Shown: positions 1 to 9,663 of the stretch, in pieces | How the letters are laid out: the number at the start of each line of letters is the position of its first letter | How positions within the stretch are numbered: position 1 is the stretch's first letter | From: Spongospora subterranea | Taxonomy: Eukaryota > Endomyxa > Phytomyxea > Plasmodiophorida > Plasmodiophoridae | Assembly: GCA_900404475.1 (NCBI GenBank) | Contig: OUQQ01000230.1 | Location: forward strand, 1 to 26,695 | Length of the DNA: 26,695 bases | Direction of reading: 5' to 3' | Made by a program: the position numbers and the translations under genes | Notes under the pieces: model-generated | The model's database searches: none | What the model was told of the DNA's origin: nothing | What the model saw: only the letters and a program-made list of their open reading frames with translations

Positions 1-117
1 GGTTTCGGATAAATCATGGGTGACACGGAGTTTTATCATGATATTATGCGTCATCCAGACACAGCCTTACCTACAGTCGCAAGTACAGTACGGAATGTCC
101 TCATTAGTATTGTCGTT

Positions 118-294
118 ATGTCGCCTGTTGAGGAGAAGCTCTCGCAGCTCGAGGCGAAGCTGGCTAAAGCGGAGGCGTATCTTAAAGCTGCCGAAGATGC
201 CAACGACGAAAAACTGATACTCAAGTGGGGATCCTTGGTCGCGTCCCTCGAGAACACACACTCACAGCTTTTGGCTCTCCTGCGACGACCTGGT
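118..294 (+). CDS. coiled-coil coding fragment, possible first exon of an unidentified gene
   Basis: An open frame reads a highly charged, Leu/Ala/Glu/Lys-rich helix of about 58 residues beginning MSPVEEKLSQLEAKLAKAEA. The heptad-like spacing suggests a coiled coil. The frame is open upstream to position 16, so the start is uncertain. A GT donor lies just after the CGA CCT codons (gtaaaa at 295), with possible AG acceptors near 420. Downstream pieces that could be exons are 421-540 and about 574-680 (frame beginning NYAAATTDEARLHAMAF), but I could not join them in frame. Short N-terminal helices of this kind occur in Crinkler-like and other multigene families of oomycetes and fungi; that comparison is from memory and weak. 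Function unknown. Confidence 0.3.
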
Positions 295-940
295 AAAAAT
301 CATCCATCATTTTTCATACTTTGTGTTTGTTTTGAAATTTTTGCCAACTTGTTCATATTGATAATTTTGGTTCTGATTTGATATGATTCGTAGTGTTTAT
401 ACTGATTATTTTGACACACAGTTGAGGATTTTTCGCACGTGTGGTATTATTCTAGGCGTATGGCTCAGTGGCCATTCTATATTTCCACCCCGAGTAAACA
501 AGCTTCATGCGTCATTGCGTCTGCAGTCTCAATCGCATACGGTATCAGAACGTGACGCAAGTCCGTTTATTTGCAGAATTACGCGGCTGCCACTACCGAT
601 GAAGCTCGCCTACACGCCATGGCTTTTGGAAAACTCTCGAAGACTGAGCAGCTAACTGCGAAGCTCATTGCTTCAAAATTCAGGAATCGTAGCTTGGTGT
701 TCATAACAGCGCCTGTGTGCTTCCTGGCCTCCCATTATATCCCTAGACCATGGAGTTAATGGCAATATATTACGATTATCTCTTTGAGTTACATAGTCTA
801 AATCTACTGCATTTCAGTAGTGGTTTTAGGATTTGTGAGAAATGGTCATGGTCCCAAAATTTTGAAAGAATTGCATTACATAGTTGGATAAACGGAGTTT
901 TGGTTTTATAGGGGAAATTCACGGAAATAGGCTATTCGTA
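295..940. other. no resolved gene; possible continuation of the coiled-coil gene
   Basis: This stretch contains AT-rich intron-like sequence (295-420) followed by scattered open frames. The best is about 574-680 on the plus strand, which would read a short charged helix. No family is recognisable and no frame closes across plausible splice sites. From 740 to 940 the sequence is AT-rich with no coding signal. Confidence 0.3.
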
Positions 941-948
941 ATATATTA

Positions 949-1028
949 CTCCCTCCGTTTTTTTTAGGTGTCCACTTCATAGGGGGTGGACTGTACCCAA
1001 AGTGGACACTTAAAAAAAACGGAGGGAG
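949..1028. mobile_element. Stowaway-like MITE (Tc1/mariner type), 80 bp
   Basis: The element starts CTCCCTCCGT and ends ACGGAGGGAG. The terminal inverted repeats span 29 bp (949-977 and 1000-1028) with a single mismatch. It is flanked by the dinucleotide TA on both sides (947-948 and 1029-1030), the target duplication expected of Tc1/mariner elements. Only about 22 bp separate the arms, so the transcript or single strand would fold into a near-perfect hairpin. It has no coding capacity and would need a transposase in trans. The CTCCCTCCGT terminus is the classical Stowaway end known from plants. The near identity of the arms suggests recent activity. Confidence 0.92.
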
Positions 1029-1030
1029 TA

Positions 1031-1589
1031 CGATTATCTGGCCAGGCTTTTTTGAGGTCAATTTCTGCTCTATCGTCGCTTGCCTTCACATGGGTGGGCA
1101 TTTTTCAGTCGCTCACAATGCATTGATGCAATCGTATGATCTGGATGACGCTTGAGAAATTTTTCAAGAAATTGAATGCATTTTTCCGATGTCCTTTGGC
1201 CACTCCGATGCAGGTATTTGAGTTTCGACACCGAATGAATGATAAACAACATTGGCTTGTTCCCAATCAACAAGTTCATCATGTTTTAAAACCATGTTTT
1301 CATTGTTGCATCCCGTCCGCCAGTCATTGACATCAACAGCAGGTGATGTTGACTGCTTCTGCCGAGTTTGTCTCCGAACCTCACGATGTTCGTCCGATAT
1401 GAGTATTTTCTTCTTGTGCTGGTAGTATCTCGCGCTGTCGCCAGTTTCTTTCGCTGGTGAAAAGTAACAGCGCATGTCGTAGTCAACATATTATCGATCC
1501 CCCAGATGGAGCCAAGGTATAATTTGTGCTTCATTTTGGCTGATCGCTATGCGTTTTGTCCCTAAGATTGAGTTATTTTAGGTTCATAG
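1031..1589. other. unresolved region upstream of the AMPK beta exon
   Basis: The plus strand probably carries the 5' end of the AMPK beta gene. A GT donor at 1517 (gtataattt) and an AG acceptor ending at 1589 would define a 73-nt intron, and the frame before it (about 1420-1516) reads into the glycogen-binding exon in phase. No start codon could be assigned. A minus-strand open frame at 1164-1475 (103 codons) matches no family I know and is not called. Confidence 0.3.
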
Positions 1590-2635
1590 GATCCAGAATC
1601 TGTACCTGCCGTTTTCACATGGCCGTATGGGGGGGAGAATGTTTTTATAACTGGATCCTTCAACCAATGGTCGGGGAAAATCCCAATGTATCGATCCAAT
1701 AAGGATTTGCAGTGATATTAGAGCTTCCTCCAGGCGTCATTCAGTATAAGTTCATTGTCGATGATCAATGGTGCAAATCTGATTCAATTTTGATTTGTGG
1801 TTTGATTCGTTGGACATCCGGAAGTTTATATATTAATTTTACCAGCTTTCGTTTAATACTTCTTGTCTAAAGGAGATTTGCCCCCAGATCAACCCACCGT
1901 TGTAGACGCACAAGGTGTCATCAACAACCAGATTGAGATCAAAGCTCCAGAACAGGAAAACAATTTCGAGAATGATGATGCTGACGGATGTGGAACATAC
2001 GGTCAAGTAGAGCCGTGTCATGACAATTATGCGANGTATAAGTTCATTGTCGATGATCAATGGTGCAAATCTGATTTAATTTTGAATTGTGGTTTGATTC
2101 TTTGGACATCCGGAAGTTTATATATTAATTTTACCAGCTTTCGTTTAATACTTCTTGTCTAAAGGAGATTTGCCCCCAGATCAACCCACCGTTGTAGACG
2201 CACAAGGTGTCATCAACAACCAGATTGAGATCAAAGCTCCAGAACAGGAAAACAATTTCGAGAATGATGATGCTGACGGATGTGGAACATACGGTCAAGT
2301 AGAGCCGTGTCATGACAATTATGCGAAAGATCCCCCGCCACTTCCTCCACATCTTGGCATTATTCTTTTGAATTCTGACGAAATCGCTGGGCAAAATGAT
2401 GCGGTAATGTTGCCTGTACCGCAACATGTCACATTAAGTCATTTAATGGACGAAACGAACGGTGTCGCGACGCTGGAAGAAGTGCCAAAAACAACGAAAC
2501 AAACAGGAGGACAAAGCAATGGGTGTCGATTCTACTGCATTTCTTCTACTGTACTCCGAAAAGTTTGTTCTAGTATCTCACTTGAAGCCTGCGTCATGGG
2601 AAATTACCGGTACATTAATGCAGAGTATAAGCTAA
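1590..2635 (+). CDS. PRKAB: AMP-activated protein kinase beta subunit (5' incomplete, disrupted in this assembly)
   Basis: Regulatory scaffold of the SNF1/AMPK energy-sensing complex. Exon 1590-1799 encodes a CBM48 glycogen-binding domain (VFTWPYGGENVFITGSFNQW, then LELPPGVIQYKF and VDDQW). After an intron (2092-2164 in the second copy), exon 2165-2461 encodes the linker and the start of the C-terminal AMPKBI domain (PPPLPPHLGIILLN, then LPVPQHVTLSHL). After a 55-nt intron (2462-2516), exon 2517-2635 supplies the last domain strand (LLLYSEKFVLVSHLKP). Across this splice the spacing matches, as I recall it, the human and yeast proteins. Two defects are visible. One base is missing near 1715, between the codons for NKD and VILELP. 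In addition, 291 bp are duplicated around the N at 2035. The N-terminal exons are not identified. A single gene copy with ordinary introns is the likely true structure. Confidence 0.85.
1744..2326 (+). repeat. 291-bp direct tandem duplication joined by a single N
   Basis: Positions 1744-2034 and 2036-2326 are near-identical copies offset by 292 bp. They differ at three bases, all within the first about 65 bases; the remainder looks identical. The copy covers the end of the CBM48 exon, the following intron and part of the next exon of the AMPK beta gene. The single N at the junction suggests two overlapping contig ends, perhaps from two alleles, that were scaffolded without being merged. A true duplication cannot be excluded. 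Confidence 0.9.
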
Positions 2636-2661
2636 CATACACTAAATGGAGCTGCTCACAT

Positions 2662-2904
2662 CACATTCTCGGTCTGTGGGTGACGTAATGTGTGATCATG
2701 TACACCGACGTGCCATTTTGCGACTGTATATGTTCACTTACTGTATCTATCACATTCTGGGTCTGTGGGTGCCGTAGTGTGTGATCATGTACACCGACGT
2801 GCCAGTTGGCGATTGTATATGTTCACATAGTGTATCTATCACATTCTGGGTCTGTGGGTGCTGTAGAGTGTGATCATGTACACCGAAGTGCCAGTTGGCG
2901 ACAG
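2662..2904. repeat. 89-bp tandem repeat array, third unit interrupted
   Basis: Units begin cacattct(c/g)gg at 2662, 2751 and 2840, an 89-bp period with about 90% identity. The third unit is cut at about 2904 by the pogo-like element. A diverged remnant resembling the repeat (ggctgtgggcgctgtagagtg...) resumes at about 3430-3466 on the far side. No coding function is apparent. The array lies just downstream of the AMPK beta stop codon. Confidence 0.85.
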
Positions 2905-3421
2905 TAGTGAAACCTCCATATAAGGTACAGCCCATAAAAGGGACAGTTCCATATATGGTACGTTTTTTTTTTTCAAAATAGCAGACCCCCGGATTTTCCA
3001 TAATAAAACCTCTCTATAAAAAGTACAAACTCTGTTAAGTACGCACAGTATACACCCTTGGTTGGCCACAGAGTTACCTACGCTGCTCTATATATGGTCC
3101 ATTTGGATCTTTCAAAATGTCGAACGCGGTGAATATCGATGAACCGACGTGTCCTGCATTAAGTCGAGCAGGGTAAGCACTTAGAACTTTCGCGACAAAA
3201 GCTTTCAAGCTTCGGATAATGCCAGCATCAAGCGGCTGTAGAATGGAGGTGACATTGGGTGGAAAAAAGCGACCAGTCACGGCACGTGGGCGCGGCCCTG
3301 CATGCGCAGCCCCTTGCGCGACCGCACATTCCGCATTAGGTACACACCACTCCATAAGGTACAAAATAAATCGATTTTGGAGCAAATTGGGTGTACTGTA
3401 CCTTATATGGAGGTTTCACTG
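2905..3421 (-). mobile_element. decayed pogo/Tigger-type DNA transposon, about 517 bp
   Basis: Perfect 25-bp terminal inverted repeats lie at 2906-2930 and 3396-3420 (outer sequence AGTGAAACCTCCATATAAGG). The right end carries the extra base needed for the usual CAGT terminus; the left end has T instead of C there. The interior encodes a minus-strand transposase fragment with the DDE1/CENP-B family motif PPNVTSILQPLDAGIIRSLK. The expected TA target duplication is not visible, so the edges have changed or the insertion came with a small deletion. The element sits inside an 89-bp tandem repeat unit. It lacks most of the transposase, including the DNA-binding part, and is non-autonomous. Confidence 0.88.
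3074..3385 (-). pseudogene. pogo/Tigger DDE transposase fragment
   Basis: An open frame of 103 codons holds the C-terminal part of a DDE1-superfamily transposase: FFPPNVTSILQPLDAGIIRS followed by LKAFVAKVLSAY, then a helical tail. In intact pogo/Tigger transposases the NxTSxLQPLDxGVI block lies close to the last catalytic Asp. The N-terminal helix-turn-helix (CENP-B type) domain and the first two catalytic Asp regions are absent, so the product cannot be an active enzyme. It is confined within the inverted repeats of the element. Confidence 0.85.
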
Positions 3422-3555
3422 TGTACCTGATAGGGCTGTGGGCGCTGTAGAGTGTGGTCAAGTACACCATGACGGGCCCAACCAAACATGTCATTTAGAA
3501 GTTCTCTCTTTCATTATTCCATGTCAAATCCAGTTCGCTAATCAACACTTTGTTG

Positions 3556-5279
3556 ATGTCTATTGCCGGCTTGTTCCTGTATTGCCCTCGCCTGAGCCGT
3601 TCCGAAGTTGACGAGTACAACAAAATTATTGCGTTCTACCCTTCGGGATTGGAACAAGAACGGCAATCGCAGTTTCAGGGAATCGTCGAGGCGATTTCGT
3701 CTTTTTTCAAGTATTGAACGACTGTATTACTGATAAATCATATTCCGCGACCTTAATCCCTGACCTGCTTAGTGAGTTTGCACGATGTAGCGAGTGTGAA
3801 GTCATTCGCTGTCGCCACTTGACATTCTCAATGACCCGCTGTGAAACCGATTCGTACCTGGTTATTGCCGTCAGAGACATGGCCAATACCCTAAATCTCA
3901 GATCTATGTTGCAGAATTGCCTCAAAATGTTCCAGGTGTTGTAATATTTCATATTGTATCGGGTGCCAAATTGCGCTAAGTTCATTCCCTCGTAGCTGTT
4001 TCATCCGGCAATCAATCCCGAGGCATCTGAGGAGGATCTGAAAGCCCTTCGCCAGACGTCGCAACGATTCCTGGACCTGTACGGTCCAAGTATTCAATTA
4101 TCCTCTCCCTCTCTCGATATGTCATATAATGGTATTGATCACCAACAGTTTGGGCGATCTTCTGTCTCAATTTTTTCTTTCCACAGGAATATCTTTCTTT
4201 TCTGTTGACAGGTTTATATACTGCTCTTTACAAAATATGATCAACGCCGCTGAGCTCGAACTTTGCCCTGAGAAAGGTGTTGTGGATGGCGTTCTCTGGT
4301 TGTTAATACCGTCCTGATTTGTGCTGTTGACAGGAAGATTTTTGTGCGTTCTATATGATAAGAAGCTGCTTTGGAGCTGCGATAAATGTCCAGATTCACT
4401 CTATTGGCTTGAACAAGATGTGTTCGCGAGTTTCAGAAAAGACTTTTGTCAAGATCCTGAGGATTTATTGTACCGACACCTCCATAAGTTCTTATCTGAA
4501 TCGGTTATTGACGTCGTCAACTTAGGTCTGACAACCGAACAATATCCACAATGGTGACATGGGACAGAACTGCAACTCCCTCGTGCCCTTACAGCATTCT
4601 CGTTCTTCGAGTACGTGGTTTGTTCCAGCTCGTATAATTTTTTCTTTATGTTGACGAAGACAACAGTTTGGATTGCTGTCCATACATTTTCGGTCAAGTG
4701 TAGAGTGCTGTAAGGACGGATCCCGATTGTTACTGTCTTTACAACTTTTTTCTCTGCATTCGCAATTAAGGAATTATTCAAGAAAGAGGTATACATGTAT
4801 GAACAGATTTTGCACTACCTCTGATGATTAATTACAGATCGGTGATGGAGCCGGCCCGATTTTTGTACTTTAATGGAATGAATTTAGCGATGAAGAACCA
4901 TCTGAACACGAGCAAGAGCGACGATAATAACTGGTCGAAAGACTGTTTTGAGACAATATCCATTATTCAGGAATGCTTCCTGTAAGTAGCTTTAAGAATG
5001 TTCGAATGTCATGGAATAGGCTTAATTCTGGCAGCATAGTTCGGATCAAACATCGATAGAAATCGTGTTGCAAAGCGCTTGTTCACGATGGATCGTTGGG
5101 AAAAGGTTCCCTCGAACAAATCGCGTGTATTTCATCGTCGTCAGCGAGTCATTCCACGATGTGGATGCAATCGAAGGTCAGCTCCTCACTAGACCCAACC
5201 GCTAACCCTATCTGATTTCGCTCTAGCTGAAATTGGGAAACTTGAGAACACAACATTCGAAAGCATTGCGCTCATATAA
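3556..5279 (+). CDS. CCZ1: CCZ1, subunit of the Mon1-Ccz1 Rab7 exchange factor
   Basis: Subunit of the GEF that activates Rab7/Ypt7 on late endosomes and vacuoles. Exons by splice site and phase: 3556-3710, 3773-3935, 3996-4131, 4187-4276, 4334-4553, 4595-4631, 4667-4788, 4838-4981, 5040-5176, 5227-5279. They total 419 codons, 418 residues plus stop. The N-terminal longin begins MSIAGLFLYCPRLSRSEVDE and contains NKIIAFYPSG and GIVEAIS. The middle part has DMSYNGISFFSVDRF and LYDKKLLWS. The C-terminal longin has FLYFNGMNLAMKNHL, CSRWIVGKRF and RVYFIVVSES. These match CCZ1 blocks as I recall them; the family is usually 450-700 residues. The weakest part is the 35-nt intron 4632-4666, supported by frame closure. 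The gene converges on NOL6, 90 bp away. Start: the only ATG in frame directly before the first longin strand. Confidence 0.88.
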
Positions 5280-5369
5280 ATGAGATTGTCGTCTAGGGCG
5301 TTGCTATATCTTTATCCAATTCAATATTTTTCCTATTAAAACCCCAGCTATTAGATATAGAATGGCGAT

Positions 5370-8300
5370 TTATATAGCACTTCTGTACTGATTGACATCA
5401 GTATAGACGTTCATGACCAACCCTTCACCCAGCCTCGAGATGTCGTGACAGACTTCCTCTAGATTGATCGCGACGTGGTTCACATCAATTGGGTACATAT
5501 AATTCATGCACGTTTTACCCAATCGGACGCGTTTACGTTGATGGCGATCGACCTTCAATTTGGCAACGATGACGTCGCTCCCCATATTGTCATAATAGAA
5601 AGTCGCTAATCCGGTGAAAGCCGATCGAAGAGTGTCCAGATACAATTGAACGGGATTCACGCCGGCAGAACATGATTGCACCTTGTGTCGTACGACATCG
5701 CTAGGTGGAACAGCACCTTTGAATTTGCGACGAGATGAAAGCGGCGCCTTCTTATTCGGGAGCAAGCAATGGTCATGATGAGGGACGTATTTAGGTTGCA
5801 ACCTGATGAATATGTCGAATTTGGCAATTGGAGTGTGGAACGCTGTTCGCCACGACGATGGTTTCGGAGGTAAAGGGCAATCGATAAGACCTTTAATGTG
5901 AGACAAGGATGACTTGGCGATAACGACCAGACGAGATAAAACTTGGTCAGATGGGCTCTTCCACATGTTTGATGATAAATCACGGAATGTGGCAACGCGC
6001 ATCACTCCGTTCGATGATGGATTGGCGAACAACGTCTGGATCTGAGCAAGTTGTTCGACCTGCAGATCGCCATGGAGATCAAGGACTAACGGGACCTTTT
6101 TCCAATCATGGACACTGATCAGATGCAAGAACCGGACGAATGCGGATAGAGTTGATGCAGGCGAGGTGAACGGGAGAGGGTGCAGGAATACATGAGCGAC
6201 AATGAGCTCAATGGCCTCATGACTGAACTCACTCCCCATCAGATGCGCATTGACCCACCGTTTCGCCAAGCGAATCGCTGGCGCCATGACCGGGAACCGC
6301 TGTGTTAGACTGCGCAGCTCTGTCGCCATCATCGGTCGCTGGATCAGGTCGAGCTCCATTAATGCAAGTTCACGAGCGTTCTCCTCGACGTCCATGGTTT
6401 TGGTGACGCCCGGATACCCGACTTCAGCACGACGAATGGCAATCTCTCGGGGGTGGTACACGTCTATCCTGAAAGCAATGTTCTCACACCATACGATGAT
6501 GTACGATGAGAACGCGGTCGATGCGATGCCTTCTTCTTGCAACAAACTTGCCATACGAATAAACAGCGCCGTTTTGATTCTGGCGATGGCGGTCAGATCT
6601 TCAGGCCATTTAGCTGATGATTCGAATTGGACCACAACGCGAATAAGGTCGTTGTGGATCATAGGATCGTTTTCAGCGTGCCTGTTGGCGTTATAAGGCG
6701 CAGGATCGAATGCAGAGCATGATCGGAAGCACGGGTCGGAGCTGGAGATGTTCAAAATGGAGATGGGTAGATCCGATAAACCTCTCAACGTCTTGCATAG
6801 CTTATCGTAGGCTTGCGAACAGGTACTGATCGGGGATTCCAAATGATAGGAGTTCAGAGGGATCGCGCCACCAACGTCGACATCCTTCGATGCGATGATG
6901 GAGATCGCTTCTTGGGGTATCTTCACATGTAGACTGAGAATGTGCACGACAATATCATGAATAACCTGAATCAAAATCAAAAACCAGGTTTGCAGAGGGT
7001 GTTGATGATGAAACCTGAGAATGGTGTCGATGTTCTGATTCATCAGGCCACACAACTGCCTCACAAATCGATCCATCCCTGAACCGGCGTAATGTGCAAA
7101 TTGGCCCCCAGAACTGCCGGAACATTGCCGCCTCTGATTTGAACTCAGCAGAAGGGCCTTTATCCATTGTACGAGACGCTTCAGCGGCATCGAAGATAAT
7201 CCCAAATCGGACAACGTTGCTGGTGAAGTCAACGTCGACGACGTCAATCAGGGAGATTCTGTCCGACAGCGATCGTGTTATTATCGATAGGACATGATCT
7301 GCAGCCGCGTGAACAGAAGATCGATCAGCAGCGACGGCAGCAAATGATGTGACCAACGATTCTGGAAGACGAATTCCTGAAAAAATTAACGTTGATAAGC
7401 TAAAAAATCGTGAGTAATGACAGCAGCTTACTGATATGAGCGTCAAAAGCAAGAGATGGAGAGCAATCAACAATGAACAAATTTGAGAAAGTATTCTCTG
7501 GCGCGAGCGACAGTATCGCTTCATGGACAATCCGACGATAGGTCACCAACTTCATCCGATAGAGGATGTTGCATCGATTGCAGGATGCGACGAAGGTGAC
7601 CGGGAATACCGAACTGAATGCCGAGAGCCCAAAGCCCTCATTCGTCATCTCATCGCTGGGGGGCTCAACCGACACGCCTTTGGCCAAGTCGACTTCCTTG
7701 AGGAAGATCAATAGAGCGCGAAACATCTGAAATGGGTTCATCGCTGAAATTATTCGACCGATTTCATGAAGATACGCCAACATCATCTCGAACACAAATC
7801 CGGACACGTTCAGCGACCTTCGTCGCGACCATATCTTGACCAGGTTTGTCGCCAAAACCAGATTCGGGCAGAGCGATTGCCATTCCCTGAGCCATCTTAT
7901 GTGCTCACTCCGGTACATCTCGTGCAGAACCTCCTGATTATACAAGGGCGTGGCGATATCGGGATCGGGCAACCGGAGAGCATTCCGTTGCGGTGCTAAA
8001 CGACGAGGGATGAAGACATTGGGCGCCACCATGGTGACGATATTGATGCAGTGGAATGGCCGACCCGACACCTTCCAGTACTTCCCTTCGGCAATCGGGG
8101 CCTTGTTCGATAATCTGATCGTGGGAAATAGCGGATTGTCGGGATATGTGATCATATCGCATTCGTAATCTGATGATAATAGATCACGAACGTGATTGAG
8201 GAACAGGGATCGCCTGATGAAATAACGACGATCGAGATAGTCTTTGGCCTGTAGAATGGACGACGGGAGCTGGATGGCGATATCTAGCTCGTGATGATGG

Positions 8301-8632
8301 GTGATGGGAACAGTTCGATGGCACAGACTGCCGATCGCTTGAACTGATTCGGGCGCCTCGAATGTGAACGCACACGATCTCGATGCCCGTATAGGCCCAA
8401 TGGCTTCACCGCCCTCATTGATATCAAGGGAGCGGGGTGGACTTGCCGCCAATAGATTAGCAATACGATTAAGATGATATTTGATGGGATGGCTATCTTG
8501 AGAACCGCGATCGGAACCGGGAGATACGATAAAATCGCAGTTGGTGTGGTCAGGTAAAACTATCGCTGTTAATAGCTCATCAACAGCCATTGTCATTGCC
8601 GACAGTTGTACCTCCTCATTAGCAGGATCCAT
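5370..8632 (-). CDS. NOL6: NOL6/UTP22 (Nrap), pre-rRNA processing factor
   Basis: Component of the small-subunit processome (UTP-C subcomplex in yeast), acting in the nucleolus on early 18S rRNA maturation. Exons in transcript order: 8632-7432, 7376-7015, 6965-5370. Introns are 55 nt (7377-7431) and 49 nt (6966-7014). The spliced frame is 1,053 codons, giving 1,052 residues; human NOL6 and yeast Utp22 are about 1,150-1,240. Nrap-family signatures in order: ELDIAIQLPSS (about residue 114) with YLDRRYFIRRSLFLNHVRDL; FWGPICTLRRFRDGSICEAV with VVW (about 490-510); APAIRLAKRWVNAHLMGSEF and IELIVAHVFLHP (about 750-785); a C-terminal SRLGEGLVMNVY. The fold is a degenerate nucleotidyltransferase/poly(A)-polymerase-like arrangement in known structures. 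The first ATG of the frame is taken as the start. Confidence 0.93.
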
Positions 8633-9201
8633 GATTTTCGTTTCGTTGAATAGTACTTGGCGATAAAGTCAGGTCCAGTTTCCTGGGGATACTCCTCGAT
8701 TGTCCGTGACGCAATCCGTGCGGACTTGACTAAAAACACGAGAAAATCGCATTTGTTTTTGTAAAACAGCTTCTTTCTTGGTTTCACTTGGAGAAATTTT
8801 CATGTGGCGCTATGGCGCAAATAGATGATGATGTGCAGGTATTTGGCATAGCTCTACGGGCGTCAGTTTGATTCAAAATTTAACAACTTTTGTGGGGATT
8901 AGCAAATGATTTGATTCTTGGTGTCGATCAAAAACCCCTCAATGCAGTCTGTTTCCATTGGATTTGCATTATCAACTAAGATGTCTCTCATCAGATCAGT
9001 TTGGTTGCAAATGTGTCAAAAAGCAGGAGCTCACCATTCCGATCGCGAAAGTTGCTCCTCTGCATGATGAAAGTATTTTTTTGTGATGATTGACAAATCC
9101 AAAGACTTGGTTGGCGCAATATCATATCGAAAGCGAAGATAGATCGCCCTAAAGGCAGTCGTGACATTGATAGGACTTACCACTTACCAAAGTTATAGCC
9201 A
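8633..9201. other. intergenic stretch with unresolved plus-strand exon-like pieces
   Basis: This is the 5' flank of NOL6. On the plus strand, about 8995-9072 reads a plausible segment (QFGCKCVKKQELTIPIAK) between an AG and a GT. A second piece, 9139-9190, also looks coding. They could be upstream exons of the unidentified gene at 9202, but a TAG interrupts the direct join and I could not close the frame. Nothing else is visible. Confidence 0.3.
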
Positions 9202-9663
9202 ATGGTGCAACTATCACATCCCTGTTTCAATGTTCATCTGCTCGATTCAAGGCTCGTCCTGTACGTGGACTGTTGTTTAAATTTCTGCGATTCTAACTCT
9301 TAACTCTATGTCACTCAGATGAATACTTTGATGTATCCTGACTGTTATGAACCCTTCATCAAAATGCTTGATCATTGTCAAATCAGCGCCGAGGCGTTGC
9401 CAGACGCGAATATTTCTGGACTGCTCAAATCTGGTCTCAGTCAAGTTGTCGGCTTCGTGGTACATGACCGAAGACTTTTCCATTCAGGCCAGTATGGTAA
9501 TCCTGCCTCCGTTTTACAAGCACTGTTCCAAGTGGACGATCTCTCAGATTTCTGTATCTATCTTCATGTGAACATGTCAACTGTTCGAATTGCGCCTAAT
9601 GAGTTGTTTTTCAACGCATTCTGTTCTGTAAAGCTGGACATGAACATAGTTATTCAACAATGA
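9202..9663 (+). CDS. unidentified small protein, possibly 5' incomplete
   Basis: Two exons, 9202-9264 and 9319-9663, separated by a 54-nt GT-AG intron, give 136 codons from an ATG. The protein has alternating hydrophobic strands (SQVVGFVVHDRRLFHSGQ, FCIYLHVN, CSVKLDMNIVI) and reads like a compact alpha/beta domain. No signal peptide, membrane segment or catalytic motif is visible and I do not recognise the family. Further exons may lie upstream (8995-9190). The donor could alternatively be gtacgt at 9261, which would place the first exon in another frame. Its 3' end overlaps that of the minus-strand ORF 9577-10005 by 87 bp. Confidence 0.5.

Noticed and set aside
1164..1475. 103-codon minus-strand open frame
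   Set aside because: No family resemblance; it overlaps the likely 5' exons of the plus-strand AMPK beta gene.
2462..2635. Apparent second frameshift near the end of the AMPK beta gene
   Set aside because: A 55-nt GT-AG intron (2462-2516) restores the frame and gives a C-terminus of exactly the family spacing.
2662..2904. Repeat array considered as a CRISPR array
   Set aside because: The units are contiguous 89-bp copies without unique spacers, in a eukaryotic genome.
4595..4800. Stop-codon reassignment (TAA/TAG read as an amino acid)
   Set aside because: Splicing removes the stops, and the other genes end at normal TAA, TAG or TGA.
6250..6696. 148-codon plus-strand open frame
   Set aside because: It lies antisense to a conserved exon of NOL6, whose frame shows family motifs.
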